Part shown: in pieces, positions 15,301 through 26,265 of the stretch
Layout: every line of letters starts with the position of its first letter
Position numbering within the stretch: the first letter of the stretch is position 1
Assembly (NCBI GenBank): GCA_037447605.1
Contig: CM074807.1
Location: 4,157,799 to 4,221,311 of the forward strand
Reading direction: 5' to 3'
DNA length: 63,513 bases
Origin: Zygnema circumcarinatum
Lineage: Eukaryota; Streptophyta; Zygnematophyceae; Zygnematales; Zygnemataceae
The notes under the pieces: generated by a model
What the model was told of the DNA's origin: nothing
Databases searched by the model: none
The model's input: only the letters and a program-made list of their open reading frames with translations
Position numbers and translations under genes: made by a program

Positions 15301-15627
15301 CACTGTTGCCAAGACGGTCTCGACCAGTATTCCCGCCTTTCTTTTTGAGGTTATTTCTCTAGCCCCCATCCTCTGTGACAAATTACTCCTTCCATAAGTA
15401 TTAGTCGGAGAACTGTTACTAATGCATAGTATCTTGTCCACTTGACAGGCAGCTAGCACAGAGAGGACTTTGGCTACAACATCCCACTTCCGAGGTGCCT
15501 GAGCCATTGACTTTTCTTCACTTGGTAAATACAAATGCTTTACCAAAAGGTTTCCAGGCTCGCCCTCGCCGCCATTTTCTCCCTTTTCAGAAGCAACATC
15601 TAAGCAATTCTCTGGGAATGGTGCCAT
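9355..15627 (-). CDS. NB-ARC/TPR STAND ATPase (NLR-like)
   Basis: Signal-transduction ATPase of the STAND class, of the kind used as intracellular sensors. Exons on the minus strand: 15627-15214, 14946-14758, 14372-14070, 13922-13778, 13582-13398, 13270-13121, 12772-12570, 12069-11926, 11589-9819 and 9612-9355; phases agree throughout, about 1253 residues. The N-terminal 300 or so residues are helical and unrecognised. The NB-ARC module follows: degenerate P-loop VAPNGFGKSHLA, kinase-2/Walker B KFLLVFDAV, sensor strand KAHIILTSEVAS, GLPL-like RNVPMAVTIAARLL and a winged-helix segment. The large exon then encodes TPR-like helices, and the last exon has a kinesin-light-chain-like TPR (IRKAIVGTNHPALAVTLADM). 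The sensor half is thus TPR, not LRR as in classical plant NLRs. The P-loop departs from GxGGxGKT/S, so ATP binding needs testing. The ATG at 15627 is the first in frame; the exon 13922-13778 borders are the least certain. Confidence 0.82.
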
Positions 15628-16400
15628 AAGCCGAGTTGTGACTCAGGACAAAGCTGAATCACCAGCTGTCCTCCCAGTTTTTCGTTGACGGCTTATTTGT
15701 ATCCTGAACATGGAAAAAGTATGAGGCCAAGAGCTGACAGTCATGATGTCATCAAGGAGAAATAACTCTTGGTGCACCACGGGGTAAAAATGCTGTCTTT
15801 TCTCGATAGGAGGTAGGATTTGGTATTGAATCCTTTCTGCTCGTAACATGCAGGGCAGCTCCTAGCGCTCGACTCTCAGCAGGGAGCCCGAAAATTCAGC
15901 TGCACCATACAACGCAATGAAAGGTTAAAAGCCCACAGTTGTGCCATTCATGCAAAACCGTCGCTTGAGAAAATAGCCAGCTAGTTTACATTTGCATACT
16001 TTACACTTCTTTAATGGCTAGCCAGCTTTCCGTTCTCGGCATAAGCCGTGTTTTTCATCTAGCGCGCTTTTCTATGTTCAAGTTCCCCGCTTGTGCTATT
16101 AGGCCTGCGTTGTGAGATGGTCTCCTTTAGAAACACTCCTGCACTCACCGAACATCCTACGTGCCCCGTCCAGGCTCATCCCAGCAAGCATCGCAAGCCT
16201 GTGCAAGAGCGTCAAATGAAAGTGCAGGCTTTCAGCAACAGCATCCAACAGCATGCAACAGCCTCCTCAGTCCTCAGTCCTCCGTGCTTGGTCCTGCCCG
16301 ACAGCCAGCCAGTCCGCACGCACCCATCTGCTCCTCCGCCTGCTGCTGCGGTTGCTGACCGTGCAGGCGTACGTGCAGGACGCGGCCCACTTTCGGACGA
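15628..16400. other. Upstream region of the NB-ARC/TPR gene
   Basis: This stretch should contain the promoter and 5' UTR of the minus-strand NB-ARC/TPR gene. Only unconserved open frames were seen, and no clear regulatory motif was identified. Confidence 0.4.
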
Positions 16401-16435
16401 GGACGAGATGCAGGGTTGGGGGCACGGGGGCACGG

Positions 16436-16530
16436 GCATGCCCGGGGGGGGGGCATGCCCGGGGGGGGGGCATGCCCGGGGGGGGGGCATGCCCGGGGGG
16501 GGGGCATGCCCGGGGGGGGGGCATGCCCCC
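16436..16530. repeat. 17-bp G-rich minisatellite
   Basis: About six head-to-tail units with a 17-bp period (16436, 16453, 16470, 16487, 16504, 16521), each GCATGCCC followed by a run of nine or so G. Each unit has a GCATGC palindrome, and the G runs could form G-quadruplexes. Long open frames across it on both strands are compositional artefacts. Confidence 0.95.
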
Positions 16531-16544
16531 CATTTTTGACCGTC

Positions 16545-17200
16545 CGTGCCCGGGGCACGCCTCCAAAAATTTTCCCCATATATTTCGTGCCCCCCCGTGC
16601 CCCCTGTCACGTGACGCTTACCTCGTACGACCGGGCCCGGGCCGGTGACGATTGAAGACAGCGTTCAGTTCCGCATCGCAACTATCTCTTTCTAACAAAA
16701 AAGAAAAGAGAGAAAAAGCACTCAGTAAAATGATTTGGCATTGATCTCACTCAGTAACTATGTGTACAGTAATAGTAACACGCAAAAATCTGTTCGATTT
16801 TGTTGTCTTCACGACCTGCTAAACACACCCTTGTAGATGTGGTACCTCCTTGTTCTTCGATCTGTTCTTTCATTCTTTTGCTTGGGGCTGTTTATGCTGT
16901 CAGTGAGATCTTGTGCTTCCGCAATTGTGGCGTCTCCGAGCCCAAGGCGTGGAGGGATGTCCGAGGCATCCTCTTCTCGGGCAGGAGGTACCACATGCAC
17001 ATCTACAACCCTCCTGCCTCTTCCTCCCTCATCCATCCCTCGTACATTTGTACCTTGATCCGTACGTTTAAAACATTCATCTGTACTTTCCGTAGCTTCA
17101 TCCGTACCGTTTTTAAAATATTATATTCTTTTTGGGGCCGATTTGAATTGCTCAATGCAGTCACGTCACGGGGCACGAAAAAGGGGCATGCCCCCCCCCC
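16545..17200. repeat. Possible foldback element with inverted repeats
   Basis: Sequences at 16597-16616 (CGTGCCCCCTGTCACGTGAC) and 17161-17178 (GTCACGTCACGGGGCACG) are near-perfect inverted copies, both flanked outward by G/C-rich GGGGCATGCCCC-type sequence. The inner 540 bp has no recognisable gene. This could be a small non-autonomous element, or simply repeats sharing a GTGCCCC unit. No target-site duplication was established. Confidence 0.35.
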
Positions 17201-17305
17201 CAAGGGGGGGGGGGGCACGTGCCCCTGGGCACGGGTCGGAGGGGGACCGTGCCCCCAACCCTAACGAGAGGGCGTGCTGGAGACATTTCACCAAGTCGGC
17301 GGCCA

Positions 17306-17384
17306 AGTCAGTCAGTCAGTCAATTAGTCAGTCAGTCAGTCAGTCAGTCAGTCAGTCAAATAGTCGGTCAACTAGTCAGTCAGT
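17306..17384. repeat. Interrupted (CAGT)n microsatellite
   Basis: Mostly CAGT units with a few substitutions. Encodes Ser/Gln-rich shadow frames on the plus strand. Confidence 0.9.
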
Positions 17385-17448
17385 CTGGCGGCATTTACAA
17401 CGCGCGACGCCGTACTCGGGCCTCCCTCCCACCCCTCAACTTCCTCCC

Positions 17449-17486
17449 CCCCCCCCNNNNNNNNNNCCCCCCCCCCCCCCCCCCCA
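17449..17486. other. Assembly gap (10 N) inside poly-C
   Basis: Ten unresolved bases at 17457-17466, flanked on both sides by C runs. Sequence order across the gap is not guaranteed, and frames that run through it are not meaningful. Confidence 0.95.
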
Positions 17487-17669
17487 CCCACCCCCTCTCC
17501 GCCCCCTATCTCCCTACCTCATTCCCCCTTCCTCACTTCCCCGACCCTATCCTCCCTCACTCCCCTTTCCTCCCTTTATGGCGGAGCCCTTGTGGTGATT
17601 GCCTCTGTCAATGCTGCAGTTTGTTGGAAGTATTGCGAGAAATGAACATCCCCGAAGGAACCACCGTAT

Positions 17670-17839
17670 GTATTGCCGCAAACGAGAAAAGAGGGGTTTT
17701 TTGTTCCACTTGCTGCTCATTACAACCTCAGGCAATTGAGAAACTACAAGTACTCATGGGCCGAGGGAAGTGTTTTGAGGAACCAGACGAAAATTATCAT
17801 AAGAGTATGGAATGTTCCTCAATTTGATGGAATTGTGGA
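17670..17839 (+). other. Possible orphan exon, unrecognised
   Basis: An open stretch containing VPLAAHYNLRQLRNYKYSWA and IIIRVWNVPQFDGIVE runs to a good donor (GAG/GTAAGG at 17839-17840). Its composition looks protein-like, unlike the flanking repeats. No family was recognised and no partner exon was confirmed, so it may be a fragment of a broken gene. Confidence 0.25.
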
Positions 17840-18990
17840 GGTAAGGGTCTCATGAATTTTAAGTTTACAATCCTGGAGAGAGAGTCCTGGGTCCAGGCAC
17901 TTGGGATTGGTCAGTGATTTCTGAATGAATGAACAGGAAACCACTTTTCCTACGATTACTGAGTGGCACGTGCTCCTAACCGATTTTCACTAGTAGCGTA
18001 TAGGCCACGGATATGGCTTTAGGGTTTCATCTCCCTCCTCCCCCTTCCCCCCCTCCCCCTCCCTCCTCCCCTCCCTTCCTCCCCTCCTCCCTCCTCCTCC
18101 CTCCCCTTACCTTCTCCCCCTCCCCTTCTTTCCCCCCTCCCCCAAAACACACATCCCTTCCCCCCTCCCTGCTCCATCCGCTGAACGTGCTTTTGCAATG
18201 GTATCAAACAGGGTTATTCCCCCCATAGGACAAAACATCAAAAAGTGTTATTCCCCCCATAGCACAAACAAGCAAGCACCTGCTGGCGCTCATTCTCGGG
18301 CGCCTAAGCACGTCAAATCGCAATCAGCTATCCTTCAGCTTTGTTTATTTCAAATGGCTTCCTCTGATGAGTCCGAGACTGCACCGTCTTCTTCTCATGT
18401 GAAGTATGAAGCGCACAATGGCCCACCCGCCCAGCCCTGCGAACAGCCAAATGACGAGAATGACGAGCTTCCACTTGTTGTTGCTGATCGTGACAGGCGA
18501 CCTCAAGTACTTGTACGTGGCAAAAAGAACAAGCTCGAGCTTTTTAATCAGAGGGGAGTTTGAAATTTGTCGTTGTTCGATCTCCCTCGTATTTCTTCCT
18601 TCTCCTTCAACACCCGTTTCTCTCGTGTAGCAGGCAAGGTGTTGGGCCTTCCCTTCTTCCCAAGGCGAAGCCGAGCCTTCCATCGGGGTGCAGCCCCCAA
18701 GTAATGCGTCGTTTGCTTCTGTGGGGCTGAGCAGTTGGCGCTTCTCCTCTCTCGCCTCGGGGTGGGTGATGATGGCCCCTGCATTTTAAAAGAAACCGCA
18801 ATGGATTGACGTGTCAGTCACAAGCAAAAGAAACAGAAAGTAGAAGTCCGAGAAACACCGGCGGGAAGTAATGAATGTCGATGAGATAGATGTGGTGCTA
18901 GTTGAGTCGGTCGAAACAATAGATTTGCACTAAACGAGACCCGACCTCTGTTTGAGTACTTCGATGTGCAGGTTGTGAAAGAGACCAAGG
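17840..18990. other. Low-complexity intergenic sequence
   Basis: Pyrimidine-rich CCCT repeats at about 18025-18170 (purine-rich on the other strand) dominate. A 69-codon frame from 18355 ends at 18563, but nothing supports it as a gene. No conserved feature was recognised. Confidence 0.4.
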
Positions 18991-19004
18991 ATACGGACTG
19001 CATA

Positions 19005-22000
19005 TCAGAAACTGGAAGATTAAACCCGACTTCAGCGGTGGCTTCCGGGTTTCAGCAAGACATCTGCCATACATCTCGCGCAGAGAGCGTTCTCCTTGCA
19101 TGAAACAGATACAGATAAACAAATTCCTCCAGATTTCCTCAGTCATCCATCTCCTCAAGTGACGTATTTTTCTTTGTTATTTTTTTTACCCAACGACGTT
19201 AAGATAGACCTATGAAAGGTATCACTTTGACGAGGAACAAAAATATGATTCAAAACGTCGAGGCACGAGTACGTTTCTTCAGCTGTCAACGAGACTAGTC
19301 ACCTGGCAAAGCTTCCCGTTTGTAGAATAGGAGCCACTCGAAAAATCCGCGATGTTGCCATTCGGGCAGTCTCCTCCGGCATACACAGTAAGATCGGAGT
19401 TCCAACCACAGCCGTCCAACTGAGTAGAGATGGTTTGATACGAGTTTTACAACCTAGAGATCCCACCAATGCCAACTACTTTCTGATAAATGTGAAATGC
19501 CAATAAACTTATATAACAGAACGATAGCATTGGAAACGATTAGCTGAGTCTGGATGAACAAAAAGAGTTCAAATTAGTAGAGTGAACTGCCTGGAGAAGC
19601 TAAGGCAGCCCGTCTACAATGTAAGTGGGTCTGCAAATTTATGCGTAATGCGGCGATTCCAGTCTGTCGTGGCAGCTGATAAATTGAGACAAGAGATGCT
19701 TATTGCTCACCTGAGGAAGTTGTGCTGCTCGTTTATCTCCAAAGGTGAAATAGAGAATCAGGGGCCACCGAGCCTGCAATTCAGTATATACAAAGGTGAC
19801 AATTGATGGTTGGCCAAACCGCATATCATCAACCAAACGAATGGCACCACGTCTGGGCACGAGCAACGATGGAAAAATACCTTTTACCAAAACGATCCTG
19901 ATTGGGCAAAAGTTCGGGTCAGGAATTCTTTGCCGACTGGTGAGAACAGGGAGAAGTTAAAGATCAATCCACCTGAGAAGCTGCCATCCACTGAATCATC
20001 GACTTGATCTGTAAGTCTCCCTTAAAGACCCCACAGCCCCAATTTCCGGTCGCCACAGCTCCTTCAGAAACCTGCAGCTCGGCACTCTGCAATCGGTTCA
20101 TCAAGGGGAAAAACAAAGCCTCTCGTATTCTCGCTTGCAGAGCTTACTAAGCTTGTACAATTAGTGTGTGTTTTTTTGCCAATAAACACGCGTCACCGGA
20201 CCATGTTCAAAATGGTTAGCCTGCATCAGGACGACGTTTAACTTAACCGGTTCTGATCAACTCCAGCTTGCCTTGGTTGTTTCAGTAATTTCAGATATTT
20301 CACACAGACGAGGTGTCGCTCTGATGATGCAAAGCTACAGTGACTTCATCACAGCTCTTCCTGCGATTTTTCCCCTAACCATTGACCGCTCACCGTAGCT
20401 GCGGGGGTTGCCTCCGTAAGCTTATCAGCCGAGGGCCTGAATCCACAATAGGCTTTGTTGATTTCCCTGAAGAGCACACAGCATGGGCATGTCTATCAGG
20501 CTCGCTCAAGATGTCAACATGCTTGGTTCGGTATTTACTCTTTCCATTATTCAAGTAATAAGACCTCACACAGGGGGGGGCTATCAATGTCGTACCTGAG
20601 AGTGAACCTGTCTTCATATTGCCGCCGTTCCGCATCTTCAAGAGCGTCAATGGCGACAATTTTCGTGAGACGTCTCCCCAAGTCATCACGTGGTGTTTGA
20701 TCTTCGTAGTCACCAGCGAAGGTAAATGAAGCGCCGTACCTATATGCAGAACCCCATCCCATGGAATTACTGAATCATCGTCAGCGGAAGCCATTCGATG
20801 CAATAATGACCGGAAGACGAGGGACTGGAACTGGAAGCATCGATAGAATCAAACATCTCCAAACTCCAAACTCCTTTCCTCCTTTTTGTATTGAAATGAT
20901 GGTTTGAAAACAACAGAAAAAAGGCATCAATTTCTGGGATGCATCTGAGCTCCCCAGCAGCAGGCATATCCTGCACCACTTGTCTGCAACACCCCCTGAG
21001 GCTCAAAATCTCGACCCTAATTGTCACGTCACGCGGCACGACCAACGAACACAGGGCTTCCAAGTTCCAATGCCGGCAGCCGTTGACTGGGTCAACGGTC
21101 AAACTCCACCGACGAACTTCACGCAACCACGTACTGCCACGTCGGACTAACAGCACTGTTCCTCTCCAAAAAATCAATGGGATTCCACCACGTGCCCCTC
21201 CCGGAAGATAGAAATCCTTACAGTTTGAAATTACCGAGCCCCGTTCAACTGGACGGGACTAGACACGTAGACACGCTGCCATACCGTACAAAGCGGCCAA
21301 CTGCACAGCGCTTTTCTTTCCCAGTCTCCGAGGAGAAATGCGGTGGCTGGAGGAGGCAGCGCAAAAAAGCACTCGCGTATCCTCACCATGTTCACAGGTA
21401 GGAAAGTCCAAATCTCTACAAGGGGAAACCCTTTGAAAACTAAGGACCTGTTTATGGAGGAGTGAAAATGTTACCCCTTGTAAGAACTGAAGCGTTCCGC
21501 TCCAACCACCTCGATCGCTTCCCTCTCTCCCATTCGCGGACAAATCAGCATTCCCACGATCAGTTCTGGCGAAATCATAAAGCGAATTTCCTCCTGCAGA
21601 GGTGGAAGACGGGAGAAAAACCAGACGAGTGAGAAGGGTTGTTCATTGAAACATTTGAAGGCTTGCATTTATTAATGGCACCTGAATCGCACTCAATTGA
21701 TAGGCCTCGCATATTCCACTGCATAGCTGTCCTCCTCACCGTTTTCTTAGTTTAGCATCCCTGTCAGTTGACCATTCTTTCCCACAATTCCCACAGCCAT
21801 TTTCCTTCCGAAGCGACTTAACATTCAGTCTGCAACGGAAGAGAGTCAGAACTACGTGAAAGGGTTCTTAGAGACCTGAACACATCCGGATCCCAGTGCC
21901 CCCCCGCCGAGAAACTTGTTCGCAAAATCCACCTGCAGACAGTTGCTGTCCATGTCTTCTATTGCGCCGCATGCTACGGCCTGCTCCACAGCCAATCATC

Positions 22001-23717
22001 ACACTCTGCATTGACTATTCCACACGGTTCGGCACCGAGACGAGGAATATTCTGTTCGAAAGCCAAGCCACTATTGATGTGGTTTTTATTCCGGTTCCAA
22101 GCTACACATGCAAAGCTTTCACTCTTCTAAATGCACTACCAGATCTGTACGCTTCATCCTTCCTCAAGCAAAAGGAGGGCGCCGTACCTCAAATCTGTTC
22201 AGCGGAGTCGTTTGACATTCCCAGAAAGTATCCTCGCTAAACGGTTGCTTTCTATTCTGGTATCCAATCAGATTGGAAGGCAGCAGTTTGCGTTCAAAAG
22301 AGATACGACCCGTCGGCATTTTTTTGCGCACTCGGTCGAAGTAGTGCAGTAGACACAGTAGCTTCTCCTTCTGTCCGCGGCTGCAGGCCATGTGTCAAAC
22401 CAGGGTGTCAACAAGCAAAACGTTCCAAAGGATGCGTTCTTTTTCATATCACATTTGCAGCTTCGTCCAAACATGCGATTAGCTGCTCTAAACACGTTCT
22501 TTCGTTCTTTACGTGTGAGGTAAGCTGGGAATCAAGTGAGAATGCCCTAACATGAACAGTTGATCAAAGTTGATTGGTGGAAGGTCCCTCTCCTTCCGGC
22601 GAGCCTCGGGAAAAAGACACAGAAATGCGCAAGCCAGAGTAGAGGCGGCAAGCTCCTGCAGCAAACAGAAGAGACTCCCCCAAACCGCCAGCCAGCAGCT
22701 CAGTCGTCGTCCTTACAGGCCGGCTTTCATTGCGGGTTAGATGAGACTATTGGAGTCCCTGCCCGTGCAAGGGGGATCATCCATTGGACATTTTGTAAAC
22801 GAATGGCGGATGGATTCTTGGAGTGCAGCGTTTATTGACTATCTAGTCCCAAAATGTTCTGAAAGTGCTGAATTCGACGGGCATTGATTCCGAGCGATTG
22901 CTGTCATTTCTAGCAGAAATAGTGAGTAACGTTATGGTTTATGTTTCTGGCAGAAAGGGGAAAAAGTAAAAAAGGCTCCGTTGGCTTACCTGACTGATAA
23001 TCACAGCGGCAGGTTCACCTGAGTGCAATATATCAAGGGAACACGACGATTCACATGCGAAAACATCCAGATGCATGACTCTATTCCGGTCTCGATAGGG
23101 GAATTTTCTTGGTTCCTTGTTCATCAAGTCTGGGAAGTTCCTTGCAAGCTCTGCTATGGAGGGGAAGATTTTGGAAAAAAAATGTGATTTGGAGAATTCT
23201 CCATGTCCATTCTCTTCGAGAACCTGCAAACAGTGAAACGCATTCACTGACTGAAGGAAAGTCGTCAACACTGATAGACAGTGATGCTTGCTTACCACTT
23301 TCTCACTGCACCCACCTGCTGATGTGTCAAAGGTAAAATTTCTCAAGCACATGCGCTTCACGGCGAGGGGCAAAGGTAATCCTATTTCCCATCTGACAGC
23401 CCAAGAGCTTCTACTGTACTTGATCAAATAAATATAGCTTCTGGAAGTGATTAACTTACATTCTCAAAGAAATATCGAAGGCCCTTTCGCAGAGGTTCTC
23501 CTGTACTCAGTTTCAATTGTCCCCGGAGCTTATCAAACGTATGAATAAGCGAGGTGGCTGACGAAATTTCGATCGCCTTTGGCCCTTTTGAAATCTCGTC
23601 GAGACTCTCATACAGATTTTTTTGCAACGTATAGCCTGACGGGGGAAGCACTGGCAACATATCGGAAACCTCAAAGTTCAAAGTCTCAAAGTTCCGCTTT
23701 GCATTACGAGAATCCAT
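19005..23717 (-). CDS. Poly(ADP-ribose) glycohydrolase paralogue C (PARG-C)
   Basis: Third PARG of the window, predicted to remove poly(ADP-ribose). Exons on the minus strand: 23717-23460, 23223-22990, 22655-22552, 22380-22188, 21980-21876, 21593-21475, 20739-20596, 20466-20394, about 20086-19973 and 19773-19711, in phase. A weak last exon lies near 19150-19005 ([14 protein letters not shown]). Landmarks: [33 protein letters not shown], the catalytic [62 protein letters not shown] and [11 protein letters not shown]. The catalytic Asp and the Gln-Glu-Glu are all present, so an active enzyme is expected. Five internal exons have the same lengths as in PARG-A and PARG-B (104, 105, 119, 144 and 63 nt). 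The start ATG at 23717 opens the N-terminal exon and faces the PARP gene across less than 1 kb. The 3' end is tentative. Confidence 0.87.
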
Positions 23718-24636
23718 TGCCTATCAGAAGAAAAAGAGAAGCAAGAACACTGAAATCCCTGATGCTCTAGGTTCTGCAAGGGGCTCCAGCGCGGCCTAAT
23801 CATCCGTCCAACAATCTTATGTTGACATCCTCCTCACTCTTGGTCGGTAAATTGCAGGGCGGCCGCCTGCAAGGCCGCAGGTCTGTGAATTCCCGCGAGG
23901 TGGAGGGCCTGCACCTGCATGGCTGCGCATGGCCTCGGGAGCTGCCGAGGCGGACTAAGCCCGGCTGCGCCATGCTCGCTGCAGCTCTATGCTCCTGCTC
24001 GCCGCCGCCACGTGCACTTCCAGAAGCGCCATTAACACATGCAACTTTTAGGAACCCGCCGGGAGCTGCATGCCACCATGCCTGAGCCGAAGATCCATGG
24101 CCTCTTGCCGGTATGTACTATGCAGTTCACATGACGATAGACGCACGCCTCGCTTTCTTATCATGCGAATTTTTAAACATACATGAATCAGTTTTCTGTT
24201 ATGCACATATTTTTTTTTTCCATGAAGCGAGTCTAGATGTTTCATTTTTCAAACTCTTTCACATGATACAGCTCGCTTCTGTACCAACAAGTCGCGGAAG
24301 TACGAAAGTCAATCTTACGCTGCAATATACATCTCAGGGCAGATCTCGCTAGTTGTGCCGTCCTACTATGCATCGAATTGTCTGATTTCGAAAAATGGAA
24401 TACCTTGTAGAGGTTGAAGGTTTGTGCGGATACCTTTATTTCTCTCCAATACTACTGGATTAGAGAGCTGATTGTGTTCGCTGGGCAGGTATAACCATGC
24501 ATATAAGATACAGCTGATCTTGCGAGATGTAAATATGTGTGTTTATGTAGTTAACTTTGGAAGTCACATCTGTTTTCACCAGTGTGTCATAGTACCATTT
24601 CTGCAAGTGGAGCTTTCAGTCGTCTGCATACTTAGA
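23718..24636. promoter_or_regulatory. Shared PARG-C / PARP divergent promoter region
   Basis: About 0.9 kb separates the start codons of the divergent PARG-C (-) and PARP (+) genes. It contains a GC-rich core (about 23855-24015) and a CACGTG G-box core at 24009-24014. A possible extra PARP leader exon begins at an ATG at 24078 in a GCCACCATG context and ends at a GT donor at 24110/24111; if real it narrows the gap to about 360 bp. Bidirectional activity is inferred from geometry only. Confidence 0.45.
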
Positions 24637-26265
24637 ATGTCGTGTCTCAAGGAGCATGAAAATGACGTGCTGGAAAGTGACAGTACGTGCAATGTGAAAG
24701 TTTGCAATTTTTTTGCGTTGTGCAGACGAGGAATTGGCAGAAATCCAATCTCTTATAGACAGCACATTCATCAGGAGATACGTCGGAAGGTCAAGAGACT
24801 ATCGAAGTCCTCCGCAAGGGCAATACAGGTGGTTTCTTGCGATTGAAATGTCCTCGACAAGAACGATCTGGCGTCATCTTGAATGCATTGGAAGGCCCAT
24901 GGCTCGACTCAAAATCAAGAACTGGCTACAGTAAAATTTGCATGCATGTTCAGATCGGTGGCAAGGAAGTTGCTTCTCTTCTCATTCTCTTTTTATTTCC
25001 ACACATTCGTTCACATTAAACAAACGATGCGGAAACTTCCGTTCAAGCTTTAGATATTGCTTTCAGATTTTTTCGAGGTTTTTTTTTTCCCTCTCTGATA
25101 AGTTTGACGATTGCATGCATCCAGACAACTCACTGTGCACTCTGCCTACGCGGCACGCCGCACGCCCAGTTTCGCCGCGCAGTTCCCGTGCTGTTCCCAC
25201 AGCACATGCAGAGAATGTGCACCGACGAGCGAGTCGCCGTACGTGGCCGAATGCGCCACTCGGCCGTGCCTTCCCTCCTCGCTGAGGCTGGATGCACATG
25301 AAGCAGTTTTGTTCCATGGGACAACTGAAGAGGCTGCTTTGAATATCTTTAGGTGCGGTTTTGATACCAGGCATTGCAGATTGCAGATGTTTGGCAAAGG
25401 GATATACTTCACAGAGCACTCAAGCAAAGCAGATGTTTATGCTGAGCCGTCTAAAACAACCGGTAAGAGGTGGAGTTCAATCTGGCTACCTTCAATGCAT
25501 AGATGCATTCTGCGATAAAATGATCTCTTGTGCGCTTGTAGGTCATCTACAGTTTTACAAACTGCACTTGCGTCTGTCCTTCGAACTGGTGTCTCAATCA
25601 TTTGCGACGCCTGTTAGGGCGTGGGACATTGGTCTAAATCTTTATGTAGGGCTGGCGACTGAGAAAGTTGATCCTGATTCTGTGTATGTATCTGCTGCGC
25701 TGTTATCTCTGTCCTGCTAATCCATCCAACATATTTGCATCCAGGCCTCTTTGTGATGGTCGTTGCACGAGTGTTTTCGAGCAAACCGCACATACAGTTG
25801 AGGCACAATAACTCACTCACTGAACCTCCGAACGGCGGGGATGCGCTCATAGCGCCAAGAAGGGTACGGCACATTATACAGTTTGCCTGCAGCTCTTGGA
25901 TATTGGAAATTTTTCCTTCAACAAAGAATCATTAAAATGTTTTGGTCACATCCTGCGTGTTATGGTCCTCCTCAGGTGGAGGTTTGAAAGCGATACCGCT
26001 CATGGTGAGTATGTTGCAAGGGCTTGCATGTGTGGCATGCTCCTCAGGACGTGGTCTTCCTCGACATCTAAACTGGATCAGTTGAAGTATCCCGCACGAT
26101 GCACCTTTGAGGAAGGAGTGTGTGAGGCTCACTGAACCCTGACGGCCTATTTGCGCCATGCAGAATGACCATGAAGATGCGGAGCTTATACTGTACAGGG
26201 AATTCGTCTTTCATAGCTCGCATCACTGCGCCCCGCTGTACCTCGTGTACTACGAAAGGGCTTGA
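24637..26265 (+). CDS. PARP catalytic-domain protein with H-Y-E triad
   Basis: Predicted ADP-ribosyltransferase that uses NAD+ to modify proteins. Exons: 24637-24682, 24726-24930, 25203-25462, 25745-25863 and 26164-26265 (TGA), all in phase, about 243 residues. Motifs in order: FLAIEMSSTRTIWRHL (family pattern with the conserved Trp), EAVLFHGTTEEAALNIF with the NAD-binding His, MFGKGIYFTEHSSKADVY with the Tyr, EPPNGGDALIAP, and LYREFVFHSSHHCAPLYLVY with the catalytic Glu. The last segment aligns without gaps to the tankyrase type (EYVIY...PEYLITY), and LYREF resembles LYNEY of PARP1. The H-Y-E triad is the combination linked to polymer synthesis. No WGR, ankyrin, macro or zinc-finger domain is visible, so as modelled this is a catalytic domain almost alone. 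Upstream exons, for example one from the ATG at 24078, may be missing. It is divergent from PARG-C. Confidence 0.82.

Noticed and set aside
16093-16655. Several frames of up to 148 codons on both strands over the G-rich minisatellite
   Set aside because: Gly/Pro/His/Met repeats from the 17-bp unit; all frames open by composition, no family motif.
17143-17827. Plus-strand frames running through the N gap
   Set aside because: They cross unresolved bases and low-complexity CAGT/poly-C sequence, so continuity is not real.
25551-25720. Possible extra PARP exon after an acceptor near 25551
   Set aside because: In the required phase it meets a stop, while skipping to 25745 restores both phase and the family alignment.
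25976-26011. Possible short PARP exon between 25863 and 26164
   Set aside because: The phase-0 reading gives an immediate stop; direct splicing 25863 to 26164 is in phase and aligns with PARP.
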